From: Oceanobacter antarcticus
GTDB taxonomy: Bacteria; Pseudomonadota; Gammaproteobacteria; Pseudomonadales; Oceanobacteraceae
Length of the DNA stretch: 64,000 nt
Direction of reading: 5' to 3'
Assembly (NCBI RefSeq): GCF_044962685.1
Contig: NZ_JBBKTX010000024.1
Span: forward strand, 1 to 64,000
Shown here: positions 34,941 through 45,588 of the stretch, piece by piece
Layout of the letters: every line of letters starts with the position of its first letter
Position numbering within the stretch: the first letter of the stretch is position 1
Notes under the pieces: model-generated
What the model was told of the DNA's origin: nothing
The model's input: the letters and a program-made list of their open reading frames with translations, nothing else
Databases searched by the model: none
Translations under genes and position numbers: made by a program

Positions 34941-36914
34941 CTATCCCCATAAAGCATCGCGTAAACCACTGGCCCTTTCGACCCGACTGGCCAGTCCCTG
35001 CTGCCAACAACTCTGACTGGTCAGCAAGACAAAGTGCTCACGTGCACGGGTAATGGCGGTGTAGACCAGTTCCCGCGTGATCACCGCTTGCCAGACCGGA
35101 GGTAACAGCAGTTGCACGGCACGAAACTCTGAACCCTGGCTTTTATGGACTGTCATGGCGAAAGAAGTTTCATGACTGGGCAAACGACTGGGCAACAGCT
35201 GCCGGACACCACCATCAGCGGTCTGAAACACCACCCGCAGAGCGCCGCTGGCATCTGCCACCGTCACGCCGACATCGCCGTTAAACAGACCGAGATCATA
35301 ATCATTACGGGTAACCAGCACCGGCCTGCCAGGGTACCACAGGCTATCGAACGTACGCTTGAGCAGACCGGCACGGGTCAGCAATTCTTCGATGCGGGCA
35401 TTGATTAGCTCAACACCAAACGGCCCCTGCCGAGTCGCCACCAACACCTGAAAATCATTAAACGCCGCCAGCATACGCTGGCTGTCCGCTGCCGCGACCG
35501 CTTCACAATAGTGGCGATAACCCTCAATCAGCACATCCTGCCATGGCTGGCTGCCGCTAACCGGTTCGCTGGCATCGAGCGGGTGCAGCAGCAACTCGAT
35601 GTCGTCGTAGCGGGGAAACATATTCAACGCCGCTGCGACATCACCGCAGTTGGTCGCCGCCGCTAACTGACCAATGCCGCTGTTGGCATCAAAACGATGG
35701 GATATCTGCAGTTGCACCACGGCGTTAACCATTGGGTGGTGAGTGTCATCTGCCACGGAATCGGGCCGACCAAGCGCCGGGTTATAACCACACAGGGATT
35801 CAACCTGCTGGCCAAAGTCGGTATCTGGCCAGTGGACAGCACCGGCATCACACAGATCGGCCAGCACACTGCCCGCTTCCACCGACGCCAGCTGATCTTT
35901 GTCGCCCAGTAACACCAGCCGTGCCGTCGGAGCCAGCGCACTCAGCAGTTGATACATCATCGCCAGATCGATCATCGACGATTCATCCACCACCACACAG
36001 TCATACGGCAAATGCCGTTGTGGGCCAAAACGGAAGCCACCGGGGTGCCAGCCCAGTAACCGATGCAAGGTAAAGCTGACGTCCGGAATCCGTTCTGCCA
36101 TGGCAATACCACCCCGTAATTTGGCCGCCCGAATGGACTCGGTCATACGCGCTGCGGCCTTACCGGTAGGTGCGGCCAATGCAATGCGTAATGATGGCTG
36201 CAGCGTCAGCAAGGCACTCAGCAAACGCGTAACCGTGGTCGTTTTGCCAGTACCCGGGCCGCCGGTGATCACACTGAAATGTTGCAAGCAGGCGGTTGTC
36301 GCCGCCATTGCCTGCCAGTCGTGCTGGCCATCAAGCTGACGCGGGAACAGCGTCGTCAATGCTTGCCGTAAATCAGGCTGCTGCACACTCTGCTCCGCTG
36401 ACAGATCCAGACGCCCCTTGATTTGCTGCTCCAAGCCACTTTGATAGAAAAAATACCGCGCCAGGTAGACACGTAATACCGGTTTACCCGCCGCCTGTCG
36501 CTGCTCCAGCACCAGAGGCTGACCCTGATAAGCATCGGCCACCAACGTCTCGTCGTCACACGGACACCACCAGCAACCCTGACAAGAACGTAGCCAGTCG
36601 CGCCAATGTTCAATAACTGGCCAGCTGGCCGCCAGTTCCGGCAGCGGCGCGTGATCCAGTGGCAAACACACTTGTCCCCGGCCCAGTACCACCGACACCA
36701 ACGCTGCAGCCAGATACAAGGCCTGCGCCTGCTCCGGCGGGCACTGTCCTTCATACTCCAGCAGTTGCCGACTGAGTTGCTGATCAATCTCCCGCAGTCG
36801 CCCGGAATCCCTTAACCGCGCCAGTAGTGGTGACAAGGATGTCCGCGCTGTTAATGCTGCCAGTACCGGCACCAGCCGACGCCCAGACGCAGACTCATGG
36901 ATAACAGTGATCAT
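34941..36914 (-). CDS. recD: RecBCD enzyme subunit RecD
   Basis: This is the fast 5'-3' helicase subunit of RecBCD, which unwinds and degrades double-stranded DNA ends until a Chi site. It has 657 residues from ATG 36914 (MITVIHES), whose ATGA overlaps the recB stop; a longer frame to 37082 is rejected. Walker A is GGPGTGKTTTVTRLL near residue 218, Walker B is CVVVDESSMIDL, followed by VLLGDKDQLASVEAG. The C-terminal helicase motif ETSFAMTVHKSQGSEF and VYTAITRAREHFVLL are intact. It is the third gene of recC-recB-recD. Confidence 0.95.
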   Translation of the reverse strand: MITVIHESASGRRLVPVLAALTARTSLSPLLARLRDSGRLREIDQQLSRQLLEYEGQCPPEQAQALYLAAALVSVVLGRGQVCLPLDHAPLPELAASWPVIEHWRDWLRSCQGCWWCPCDDETLVADAYQGQPLVLEQRQAAGKPVLRVYLARYFFYQSGLEQQIKGRLDLSAEQSVQQPDLRQALTTLFPRQLDGQHDWQAMAATTACLQHFSVITGGPGTGKTTTVTRLLSALLTLQPSLRIALAAPTGKAAARMTESIRAAKLRGGIAMAERIPDVSFTLHRLLGWHPGGFRFGPQRHLPYDCVVVDESSMIDLAMMYQLLSALAPTARLVLLGDKDQLASVEAGSVLADLCDAGAVHWPDTDFGQQVESLCGYNPALGRPDSVADDTHHPMVNAVVQLQISHRFDANSGIGQLAAATNCGDVAAALNMFPRYDDIELLLHPLDASEPVSGSQPWQDVLIEGYRHYCEAVAAADSQRMLAAFNDFQVLVATRQGPFGVELINARIEELLTRAGLLKRTFDSLWYPGRPVLVTRNDYDLGLFNGDVGVTVADASGALRVVFQTADGGVRQLLPSRLPSHETSFAMTVHKSQGSEFRAVQLLLPPVWQAVITRELVYTAITRAREHFVLLTSQSCWQQGLASRVERASGLRDALWG

Positions 36915-39900
36915 AAATCCAGTTCTCCCTGAATCTGTTGTTGCGGAAGTGGTGTCGACAGCTGGCGCTCCTGAACCTCTGCCCGCTCCTGAACCTCTGC
37001 CACCCCGGTCTGACGCAGCAGCCGCTGCTGCCAGCGTTGCAGTGCTTGCGGATCGATGGCGCGAAAATAAACGCCGGGACACGGGTCAGATGGATGACCA
37101 GCACCAGCAACCGTCTTAGGACCCATGCCCCGCAAAAACAGGTAATACACGCCACCGAGGTGACGCTGTGGCGCATAGTCCGGTAGCCGCTGCCGCAAAA
37201 ACTGATCCAGTGCCAGGGTATAAATCCAGGCCTGCAAATCATAATGATGCTCCACCATGCTCTGCTGCAGCGCGGCTCCAGTGTAGTGTTGGGGCTGGTC
37301 GCCAAGATAATTCGATTTGTAATCCACCAGGTAATAACGCCCCTGGAAACAGAACATCAGGTCGATAAAGCCTTTCAGATAGCCCGTCACCGGGCTGAAC
37401 TCTAGCCGTGGACGCCGGATGCCTTCAACGTCGCGGTCGGATTCAATTAACAGGCTGTTGAGCTGCTCCGACCGCAACTCGCCAATCGGCAAGCAGAATT
37501 CCATTTCGTCCAGCCGTTGCTGTGACTCCAGTGCTGCCAGCGACAATCCCGACACGGCATCTAATGGTGTATTCACTACGCCAATCAGCCAGTCGGCCAG
37601 GCGGCCAGACAAGGGTTGCTGGTTCTGGTTCTGACCATCGGTGGCGTCTGGTAACAAGCCAAAACGATTCAGCTCAGCGGGTAAAATGGTATCGGTCAGC
37701 GCCTCACGGGCATGAAAATCCCATTGCTCCAGCACGCTGTGCAAACATGTACCGGCCTGGGCACCACGAGGGAAGGTGATCGCCACCGATTCGGCAAAAG
37801 CCGTATCAAACAAGACCGGTGCTGACGACGGATTAACGTTAGTAGCGCTGCTGGACGGATTGCGGTTGGCTTCATCGAGGCGCAGATTATCAGCTTCCGC
37901 AAACCCCACCGGGTTGCCAGCGTCTGCCTCGGCAGCACTGGAATAGCCAATATCACTCGGCCCGGCGGCGTGATAACTCAGTGCCGTAAAACTGCTGACG
38001 CGCCACCACTGCTTCAGTCGGCGGGAAAAGTCCAGCGCCTGCGGCACACGAGTCGCGGCAGGCAACAGTGGCCGGTCACCGTCAGGCCAGCCCGGCCACT
38101 GGCTCATCTGAACCCTGTCACCAAGATGCTGACCCAGTTGCTGATTCGCCGTCCCGGTCGTTTGCAGCAGTTCTCCCAGTGCCGAAATATCCAGCCACCG
38201 GGTTTTCTTGCTCATCGCCGCCGACAACCAGATAAAACAGCCCTGCACCGGTCGGGTCAACGCCACGTATAACAGCCGCATCATTTCTGCCTTGCTGTCG
38301 CGGGTGGCCATCTCTCTGGCGTTTTTATCCGGGTCCAGATTCACCACCACGCCCTGTTGCTCGTCGAAGTACTGCACCGACCGGGATCTGGTATTCAGAG
38401 CGTAACTGTCGCTCCAGAGAAAAGGCAGAAAAACCAGCGGATATTCCAGCCCCTTGGATTTGTGAATGGTGACAATCGACACCAGATTGGCGTCGGTTTC
38501 CAGCCGCAACTGGGCTTCATCACCACTGCTGGCTTCGTCCAGCACTTGCTCGGTAAACCAGCGCAGTAACGCCTGATGCCCACGCAAACGGCGACTGGCC
38601 TGCTGCAACAGTTCACCAAGATGCAACAGATTGGTCAGTATGCGTTCACCATCAACGAGCTGACGTAACCGCACCGCCCGGTCATTATCGTTAAGCCAGC
38701 GCATCAGGCTGGCCATAATGCCATTGCGTAACCAGCAATCGTGGTAACCCTGAACCTGGGTCAGTTGTTGTTCCCAGGCGGCTTCCTCTACTAACAACTG
38801 GTGCAATTGTTCGCTGCTGTAGCCTTGCAGCGACGTCGCCAGCGCATTACGCACCGCCCGCTCGTTCGCCGGTTCGGCGATCGCGGCCAGCCAGCTCAGC
38901 AGCTCCGCCGCCTCCAGGCTGCGAAAGACCGAATGCCGCGACAGGAACACCGCTCCGACACCGGCTCGCGACAGGGCCTTTTTCATGACCTGGGCCTGTT
39001 TGTGACTGCGTACCAGCACCGCCATATCCCGCGCCAGTACCGGCTGATCGCCCAGCTGGCCGGTACCGGTCAATAATGCCCGAATACTGCTGGCACATTG
39101 CTGCGCACAACGCCAGACACCCTGATCGCGGTTTTCTTCCACCTCATCAAACCAGAGTTGCAATGGTGGCGCTGGCACTGTGTCCGCGGCCAAAGTCAGC
39201 CGCAACGGCTGCTGATCTTCCTTACCTGCGGCCTTGACTCGATGAAACGGAATATCGTCGTCGAAGACAAATGGCGCCGGATGCTCGGCAAACAGATCGT
39301 TAACTCCAGCAACCAGATCGCTATGACTGCGCCAGTTGGTATCCAGCGTAAAGATACGTTCCGGTTTCATCGCCCGGCGGGCTGCGATATAGGTAAAAAT
39401 ATCCGCTCCCCGAAAGGCATAAATGGCCTGCTTCGGGTCGCCAATGGCGGTCAGACCCCAGGCAGGCAGCGCAGCCGAGGCATGCTTATTGTTGCCGCCC
39501 TGATCTTCGTCAACGTGGCCCTGAGTGGCAGTCGGATCAGCCTTCAAAGTGGACGCATCAGCGGGATAATGAGCAGGATAAATAGTGGCAAAAATCCGGT
39601 ATTGCAGCGGGTCAGTATCTTGAAATTCATCAATCAGGGCAACGGGATACAGGCTGCGAATCTGCTCCGCCAACGGTTGCCCCATCGGCCCACTCAGCGC
39701 CGTATCCAGTAACCGCAACAAGTCATCCGGAGACATCGCGCCAGCCTGCTCCAGCAACGCGATATAACGCTCCCGAACCTCACCAAACCAGACAACGGGT
39801 AACATCGAGCGCAGCTGTTGCAGCTGGGCAAGGTAGGGTTGCAGCGTTTCTACCAGTGCTTGTATCTGCTCGAACAGCGCGTGTTGCGGCGTTACGCCGT

Positions 39901-40861
39901 TCTTTTTGGTTTTCTCACGCAACATCTCGCTACCAAAATGGCCGAGCTTGTCTGGCACATTAAACGAAAAGGGAGCGCTGAAGTACAAACCGATTTCCCG
40001 TATCCAGCCTGGCACCGAAGCCTTGCGATAGGAGTTGCCATTAAGATCCCCAGCCTGCAGCAGCTCCAGAATCTGCTGCTCACCCAATTGCTGCCAAAGC
40101 GTGCCCACCTGCTCAAAACAGCGTTCTGCATCGTGCCAGTGCTGCGGCAATAACACCTGGCCCGGCGCGGGTGAAGGAATAAAACAGGCGTCTGGCCGGG
40201 CAAACCAGTTGCGCACAGTCAACATCAGTTCGGCCGGCGTCGGAAACACCGCAGACAGCCATTCCGTTGCCAATACCTGCTGGTGATACAAGCCATTACG
40301 CCAGACATCCTCGCAGGCCTGGCGCAAATACTGATCAGCATCCAGCACCAGCTCGGCACTGAACATCACCCCGGTATCAAAGGCAAACTGCTTCAGCATG
40401 CGCTGGCAAAAACCATGAATGGTAAAAATACTGGCATCGTCCATGCGTGCCAGATTGGCCTGCAACCAGGTCGCCAGCGTTTGCAAGCCGGCATCATCCA
40501 GCCCCAGCTGCGCAACCCACTGGCCAAATAAATCATCATCAACGGGCTGGCCACCACGCATGCGCACGACATCTTCAAAATTATGACGGATACGCTCACG
40601 AATACGGCCACGCAACTCTTCGGTGGCGGCATTGGTAAAGGTCACCACCAACACCTGGTCACAGCTCAATTGCGCCAGACCCGTGTGATGCCCAATCAGC
40701 AAGCGACTGTAAAGACTGGCGATAGTGTAGGTTTTACCGGTGCCAGCACTGGCTTCGATCAACGACTGGCCCAGTAATGGAAAGGTGGATATATCCAGCG
40801 GATTCACCGTGGCCGTATCCGGGCTGACGGTGGCTACGGCGTTGGCGGGCGTATTGGTCAT
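36911..40861 (-). CDS. recB: RecBCD enzyme subunit RecB
   Basis: This 3'-5' helicase and nuclease subunit of exonuclease V has 1316 residues, somewhat longer than the E. coli protein. Walker A is EASAGTGKTYTIASL (G40-T44). Walker B region YPVALIDEFQDTDPLQYRIF and SIVTIHKSKGLEYPLVFLPF are SF1A motifs. The nuclease domain lies near 1165-1190, with GFIDLMFCFQGRYYLVDYKSN carrying the conserved Asp, Asp and Lys. Near the C-terminus is a short duplicated AEVQER that looks like a small in-frame expansion. It overlaps both recC and recD by ATGA, so the three subunits are translationally coupled. Confidence 0.96.
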   Translation of the reverse strand: MTNTPANAVATVSPDTATVNPLDISTFPLLGQSLIEASAGTGKTYTIASLYSRLLIGHHTGLAQLSCDQVLVVTFTNAATEELRGRIRERIRHNFEDVVRMRGGQPVDDDLFGQWVAQLGLDDAGLQTLATWLQANLARMDDASIFTIHGFCQRMLKQFAFDTGVMFSAELVLDADQYLRQACEDVWRNGLYHQQVLATEWLSAVFPTPAELMLTVRNWFARPDACFIPSPAPGQVLLPQHWHDAERCFEQVGTLWQQLGEQQILELLQAGDLNGNSYRKASVPGWIREIGLYFSAPFSFNVPDKLGHFGSEMLREKTKKNGVTPQHALFEQIQALVETLQPYLAQLQQLRSMLPVVWFGEVRERYIALLEQAGAMSPDDLLRLLDTALSGPMGQPLAEQIRSLYPVALIDEFQDTDPLQYRIFATIYPAHYPADASTLKADPTATQGHVDEDQGGNNKHASAALPAWGLTAIGDPKQAIYAFRGADIFTYIAARRAMKPERIFTLDTNWRSHSDLVAGVNDLFAEHPAPFVFDDDIPFHRVKAAGKEDQQPLRLTLAADTVPAPPLQLWFDEVEENRDQGVWRCAQQCASSIRALLTGTGQLGDQPVLARDMAVLVRSHKQAQVMKKALSRAGVGAVFLSRHSVFRSLEAAELLSWLAAIAEPANERAVRNALATSLQGYSSEQLHQLLVEEAAWEQQLTQVQGYHDCWLRNGIMASLMRWLNDNDRAVRLRQLVDGERILTNLLHLGELLQQASRRLRGHQALLRWFTEQVLDEASSGDEAQLRLETDANLVSIVTIHKSKGLEYPLVFLPFLWSDSYALNTRSRSVQYFDEQQGVVVNLDPDKNAREMATRDSKAEMMRLLYVALTRPVQGCFIWLSAAMSKKTRWLDISALGELLQTTGTANQQLGQHLGDRVQMSQWPGWPDGDRPLLPAATRVPQALDFSRRLKQWWRVSSFTALSYHAAGPSDIGYSSAAEADAGNPVGFAEADNLRLDEANRNPSSSATNVNPSSAPVLFDTAFAESVAITFPRGAQAGTCLHSVLEQWDFHAREALTDTILPAELNRFGLLPDATDGQNQNQQPLSGRLADWLIGVVNTPLDAVSGLSLAALESQQRLDEMEFCLPIGELRSEQLNSLLIESDRDVEGIRRPRLEFSPVTGYLKGFIDLMFCFQGRYYLVDYKSNYLGDQPQHYTGAALQQSMVEHHYDLQAWIYTLALDQFLRQRLPDYAPQRHLGGVYYLFLRGMGPKTVAGAGHPSDPCPGVYFRAIDPQALQRWQQRLLRQTGVAEVQERAEVQERQLSTPLPQQQIQGELDL

Positions 40862-43800
40862 TGCTCATCCTCCAGCCGACGGTAATGCGCGACCAGCGGT
40901 TTCACCAGCCAGTCAAATCGTGCCAGCCACTCAGCTCGTTGCACTGGCTGTTCCAGCTGATCAGCCAGCGGCGGGAAACACCGCAGCATGGCCACCGACG
41001 CCAATTCACCAAATGCCTGTTCGGCGGCTTTAGCTACCACATCCGCTTGCTCATCCTCTTCAGCCTGAACCAATTGCCAGAGCAAATCCGGCAACAAGGG
41101 CTGAGGCTGGCACCAGCTACGTAAATAAAATGCCACGCAGGCCGCCAAAATTTCCCCGGCCTGTTGTTGTGACGGCGCCGTCAATTGGTGTCTCTCGACC
41201 TTCTTTTTACTGTCCAGACCCAACACCAGCGTATGGGTAATGGCGTCGCCATGAACCCGTCGCGCCAATACCAGCTCCAGCCAGGCCGCCAATAGCTGTC
41301 TGCCGCGAATACCACCGGGCCGGTAACGGATCAACGTCGACCCGACACAATGGCCCAGCTCACCTTCGATTTGCCAGCACAGGGGAGAACTGGCGGGAAG
41401 CCGACCAGCTGCAAACAAACCGACCAGCTCATCAGCAGCCAGTTCAACCGGTGTTACCAGTGCTCGACTGGCAATAGCCGTTGTATCTACACCAGCCTCT
41501 GCTGCGGTCTCTCGGGCAAGCCGTACCGCCTCGGTCAAAGGCAGCACCGAAGCCTGTAATTTTTGCGCCGTCAGTTGCCCCAACGCGTTCACCGGTAACT
41601 GGCCTAACGCCTGCAGACGCTCAAGGCGGCTGTTTTGGGCTTGCGGCTCTGGTTCTGACTCCGGTTCATGCGCCATGATTGTCTGCTCCCCCAACTGGCT
41701 GTCCAGCTCATCATTGCGATAAAGGTAGCGCTCCAGCTGATCCAGTCCAAAGGGTTCTTCTGCCGGGTGATCTTGCCAGTAAGGCGTCAGATTGGCGCGC
41801 AAGCGGCGCTTGAGAAAAAAATCCGCGTTGTTATTCAACGCACTGACTATATCCGTCAGCTCAATCGCCACTCGCTCACCTTCATGCAGCGGCAGCAATT
41901 CTTCGGGTAGCGGCAAGATGCTGGACAGAAAGTCGCTTTCGGCGGTTGATGGTGACAGCGATTGATGACTGCCAGCCACCTTGGCCCACAGCGGATGGTA
42001 GCCAGTAATCCGATTGGCACTCATCGACTTGCTGACATTGGCAGCGGAGTCAGAATTGGTGGTATGGGCATCCAGCGGCAAATATACGCCAGCGCCAAAA
42101 GGTTGCAGCGGTATTTCTTCAATCAGCCACTGACGCATGGCGCTGCGACTCTGCTGATGCGGTAATGACTGCTGCTGCGACAGGCAAAAGCTGTCGCAAA
42201 TATAGTCCACCAGTTCACTGACCAGTACCGAAGGCTGTTGCTCGTTGTTCTCCCGCACGCCATGGCCACGAAAGCTGATGTACAAGTGTTGCTGCGCTGA
42301 AGTCACTGCTTCCAGAAACAGATAACGGTCATCGTCGCGACGCGAGCGGTCACCGAGACGGCGTTGGCCAGAAGCCAGCAAATCAAAACCGACCGGAGGT
42401 ACCCGCCGGGGATAATCAACGTCGTTCATCCCCAGTAAGCACACGACTTTGAACGGAATCGAGCGCATCGGCATCAGCGTACAGAAATTCACCGGCCCGG
42501 CCAGAAAGCGCTGCCAGCCACCTTGCTGCCCTAATTGTTCATTAAACCAGGCCCGCACCACTCGTCCGGACAGGGTGATGGCACTGGCACCACCATCTGT
42601 ACCACCGTCCGCAGCTGACGGCGGGGTTGACGGTGATGCAGTTGTACCCGTATCGGTTGACGAACCCGCCACCACCGCGCTTTGTTCCAGCTCCTGCCGC
42701 CACAACATCAGCGCATCGCGCACCCGCTGCAGCGCACCGGCCTGCTGCTGTTGCTCCGCCAAACTGATGCCATCGGCGCGGCTGAAATCGGTACAAAAAA
42801 ACTCATCCAGCAGCGCTGGCAAGTGGGTTAACCAATCGGCCGGATCTGTTAACTGGCCAAGGGTATGCTGCCAGTATTCCAGAACATCGACAAAACCCAG
42901 CAATTTACCAAGTAATTCTGCACCGGTGCCTTCGACCGCCGCAATCGGCCAGTCACCTTGCCAACCCGGTGTGTACTGACTACCGGGCAATATTTCTGGA
43001 ATCATCAAGCCCAGCAATAACTGGCGTAATCCCTTGCGCCAGCTGTTTTGCTCAAACACCGGCAAGCCAAGACGGCCACGCTGCGCGCCATCCAGACCCC
43101 AGCGAATATTCGCCCGCGCCAGCCAGTCCTTAATGGTATCCAGCTCATTCTGGGCAATACCAAAACGGCCACGAATGGCTGCCACATCCAGCCAGTCTTG
43201 TACTTCAGTAATGGTCAGGCGACTTTCTGCCAACCCCAGTAACGACAAGAAGGTTTCGATTAACGGGTTTTCCATCAATATCGACTGGTCGGCAATGGCC
43301 CAGGGGATCCGCAAACTGTTGCCACCAACGGACTGATCGACACTGGCAAACACGGCATCGATATAAGGGGCATACGCATCGATATCCGGCACCATCACCA
43401 CCACATCACGGGGGTTCAACTCTGGATGGCGGCTAAACCAGTTCAATAACTGATCGTGTAATCGCTGCACTTCACGCAGCGGGCTGTGGGCCGACACCAG
43501 CTTGAGGCTGTCGTCATCCGGCAGTACGATCTGTTTGAAACGACTGTGTTGCAATGCCTCAGCCGTAAATGCTGCCTGTTGGCGATCCTGCAATTCGAGA
43601 ATATCGTGCTGTACGGATTGCAGCAGATTCATTTTATCTAACGACTGATCAGTATCAACCCAGGCTTCGACATCCAATGCCAGCTCGGTATCGTGCACCA
43701 GTGTCAGAAAGTCTCGTCCCAACTGCCCCCAACTGGCCAGTAGCGGATTGCCCCGATCGAGATAAGCCGCTGCTTCCGGTTGGCGCTGTAAAATTCGTAA

Positions 43801-44586
43801 GCGACGTCGATCATCAACAATATCGCCCCAGAAGTTACGGCACGGATTGAGCAGAAAAAAGTGCACTTCCACCACACTGGAAATAGCATCCAGCACCTGC
43901 CAGTAACTGCCTGGCAACGCCGCAATACCAAATACGAACAACCGTTTTGGCAAATCGGCCAGCCGTTCGGGATAACGACGGACCAGCTCAGCCAACTGCT
44001 CCATCAACCGCGCCCGGTGAGCCAGACTGTGACCCTGCTGCTCACTGTCGGCCACCAGTGCCCGCCAAACCACCGGTTGCCACGGATGACGGCTGACATC
44101 GGCACCTTCGATCTGATTCTCACCGGCCTCCCAAGCCAATAACCAATCCGGCCGATAGACCAGATACTGGTCAAACACATCAGCAATCGTCTGCGCCAGC
44201 TGATAACACTTGATGCCCTGCTCATCGTTATCGAGATAATGGGCAATCGCCTTGCACGGATGGTCATCATCTGCGCCAGCAACCAGGCCCGGCAGCAAGC
44301 GCATCAGTTTCCAGACCATCAATTGCTTGTCAAAATGGGAACGTTCCGGCAGATCCGGCCGCAGCCGATTAAACACTTGCCAGATAAAACTGAACGGCAA
44401 CGGAAACTCCAGCTGCGCTGACACCCCCAGACCTGCGGCGATGTTCAATTTGAGCCAATGTGCCATCCCCTGACTTTGCACCAGAATCGCCTCCCGCTCG
44501 AAGGGCGACGGCGGGTTTTGCTGCATCAACGACAGCAAAATACCTTTCAGAACATCGAGATCATTGGAGTGGTAGAGTTTGAGCAT
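40858..44586 (-). CDS. recC: RecBCD enzyme subunit RecC
   Basis: This scaffold and Chi-recognition subunit of RecBCD has 1242 residues, longer than the E. coli subunit by roughly a tenth. It begins with the family sequence MLKLYHSNDLDVLKGILL. It shows the degenerate helicase region LMENPLIETFLSLLGLAESRLTITEVQDWLDV and VCLLGMNDVDYPRR. Ser/Thr-rich segments such as the run around residues 650-680 look like flexible insertions. recC, recB and recD are directly joined here, without the ptrA gene found in E. coli. It is divergent from the 2H-like gene across 186 bases. Confidence 0.95.
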   Translation of the reverse strand: MLKLYHSNDLDVLKGILLSLMQQNPPSPFEREAILVQSQGMAHWLKLNIAAGLGVSAQLEFPLPFSFIWQVFNRLRPDLPERSHFDKQLMVWKLMRLLPGLVAGADDDHPCKAIAHYLDNDEQGIKCYQLAQTIADVFDQYLVYRPDWLLAWEAGENQIEGADVSRHPWQPVVWRALVADSEQQGHSLAHRARLMEQLAELVRRYPERLADLPKRLFVFGIAALPGSYWQVLDAISSVVEVHFFLLNPCRNFWGDIVDDRRRLRILQRQPEAAAYLDRGNPLLASWGQLGRDFLTLVHDTELALDVEAWVDTDQSLDKMNLLQSVQHDILELQDRQQAAFTAEALQHSRFKQIVLPDDDSLKLVSAHSPLREVQRLHDQLLNWFSRHPELNPRDVVVMVPDIDAYAPYIDAVFASVDQSVGGNSLRIPWAIADQSILMENPLIETFLSLLGLAESRLTITEVQDWLDVAAIRGRFGIAQNELDTIKDWLARANIRWGLDGAQRGRLGLPVFEQNSWRKGLRQLLLGLMIPEILPGSQYTPGWQGDWPIAAVEGTGAELLGKLLGFVDVLEYWQHTLGQLTDPADWLTHLPALLDEFFCTDFSRADGISLAEQQQQAGALQRVRDALMLWRQELEQSAVVAGSSTDTGTTASPSTPPSAADGGTDGGASAITLSGRVVRAWFNEQLGQQGGWQRFLAGPVNFCTLMPMRSIPFKVVCLLGMNDVDYPRRVPPVGFDLLASGQRRLGDRSRRDDDRYLFLEAVTSAQQHLYISFRGHGVRENNEQQPSVLVSELVDYICDSFCLSQQQSLPHQQSRSAMRQWLIEEIPLQPFGAGVYLPLDAHTTNSDSAANVSKSMSANRITGYHPLWAKVAGSHQSLSPSTAESDFLSSILPLPEELLPLHEGERVAIELTDIVSALNNNADFFLKRRLRANLTPYWQDHPAEEPFGLDQLERYLYRNDELDSQLGEQTIMAHEPESEPEPQAQNSRLERLQALGQLPVNALGQLTAQKLQASVLPLTEAVRLARETAAEAGVDTTAIASRALVTPVELAADELVGLFAAGRLPASSPLCWQIEGELGHCVGSTLIRYRPGGIRGRQLLAAWLELVLARRVHGDAITHTLVLGLDSKKKVERHQLTAPSQQQAGEILAACVAFYLRSWCQPQPLLPDLLWQLVQAEEDEQADVVAKAAEQAFGELASVAMLRCFPPLADQLEQPVQRAEWLARFDWLVKPLVAHYRRLEDEQ

Positions 44587-44772
44587 GCAATCCGTTACCT
44601 GATGACCAACAAAAATGTCATTCTAACAGGGACAGCCAGATTCACCGTCGGGCAAATTGCCTGCTACCTGACGGACGGTGCGGTCAGTTTGTTGGACGAC
44701 TCGACAGCAACCTGATTGGCCATTATCTTCGCTGTCGCACTTTAATAACCAACCTCTCTTCAGGGATACGCC

Positions 44773-45459
44773 ATGCCGAGCAGAATGGATGCCTATACCG
44801 AAAAACAGCGTGGGATCTATTACAACGCCTTCCGCCAGCCAATGGCACAACCTGAACTACAACTAACCGGGGCCAATCCACCAGCAGACAGCGGCCTGTT
44901 GCTGATATTACGCTACCCCGACGCCCTGACCCGGTTACTGGCCCAGGCCAGCAGCACCATCGGCAATGTGATTCCTGCCATTCCCTATGCCGCCGACAAC
45001 CTGCATACCACCCTGGCAACCGGCAGCAAACTGACCCAAAGCACGGAAAACGAAGCCAATGCCTTGGAGATTCAGGTCAATAACTGGTTTATGAACCACG
45101 CCCTGCCGCTGACACAAACCAGACTCGACAGCATCTCCATCACCTTCACCGACTGGCTTTTCAACAGCAACACCCTGATTGCCGCCAGCAAAGCCAATGC
45201 CGGATTCTGGCAACTGGCCGAGCAACTGGTCGACAGCGCCAATCGGGCTGATATCGCACTGAGCATGCCCTGGGGCAGCCATATTACCGTCTCCCGTTTT
45301 CTCGCCGAACAACAATCGGCTGATAGTATTCGGGCAACCATTCGGGGTTTGCCACCCCTACCCTGGACGCCCGTTTCACCCTGCGGTGTTGAACTGGTGC
45401 GTTTTCACTGTGATGCCCGAGGGTTTCGTTTTTTTCGCCGTGAAGACTGGTCTTGCTGA
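44773..45459 (+). CDS. 2H phosphoesterase-like hypothetical protein
   Basis: The 228-residue protein has no signal peptide and no obvious close named homologue. Two H-x-T-x motifs, HTTL at 78-81 and HITV at 170-173, are spaced about 90 residues apart, as in the 2H phosphoesterase superfamily (LigT/ThpR RNA 2',3'-cyclic phosphodiesterases and relatives). The context NLHTTLATGSK and GSHITVSRFL fits the two active-site strands. Members usually act on cyclic or 2'-5' phosphodiester bonds in RNA or nucleotides. The start is ATG 44773 (CAGGGAT about 8 bases upstream), with an in-frame ATG at 44785 as alternative. It stands alone. The substrate is unknown. Confidence 0.6.
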   Translation: MPSRMDAYTEKQRGIYYNAFRQPMAQPELQLTGANPPADSGLLLILRYPDALTRLLAQASSTIGNVIPAIPYAADNLHTTLATGSKLTQSTENEANALEIQVNNWFMNHALPLTQTRLDSISITFTDWLFNSNTLIAASKANAGFWQLAEQLVDSANRADIALSMPWGSHITVSRFLAEQQSADSIRATIRGLPPLPWTPVSPCGVELVRFHCDARGFRFFRREDWSC

Positions 45460-45588
45460 TACTCATCAGGCTATCAGTGCCATGCAAAAAATCTGATAAT
45501 TCAATGCGACATACGGTGTATATTCGCTCTCAAGCTGTGAACAGCATGACCGCAGTCACCCTCACCCAATCACAGGGTGACAACAGAA

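Noticed and set aside
36915..37082. N-terminal extension of RecD rich in Ala, Gly and Arg
   Set aside because: It overlaps recB and is low complexity; the ATGA overlap at 36914 is the usual recB-recD junction.
34941..44586. recBCD block considered as a defence island
   Set aside because: The three genes are standard exonuclease V subunits in tight overlap, and no restriction, CRISPR or toxin genes accompany them.
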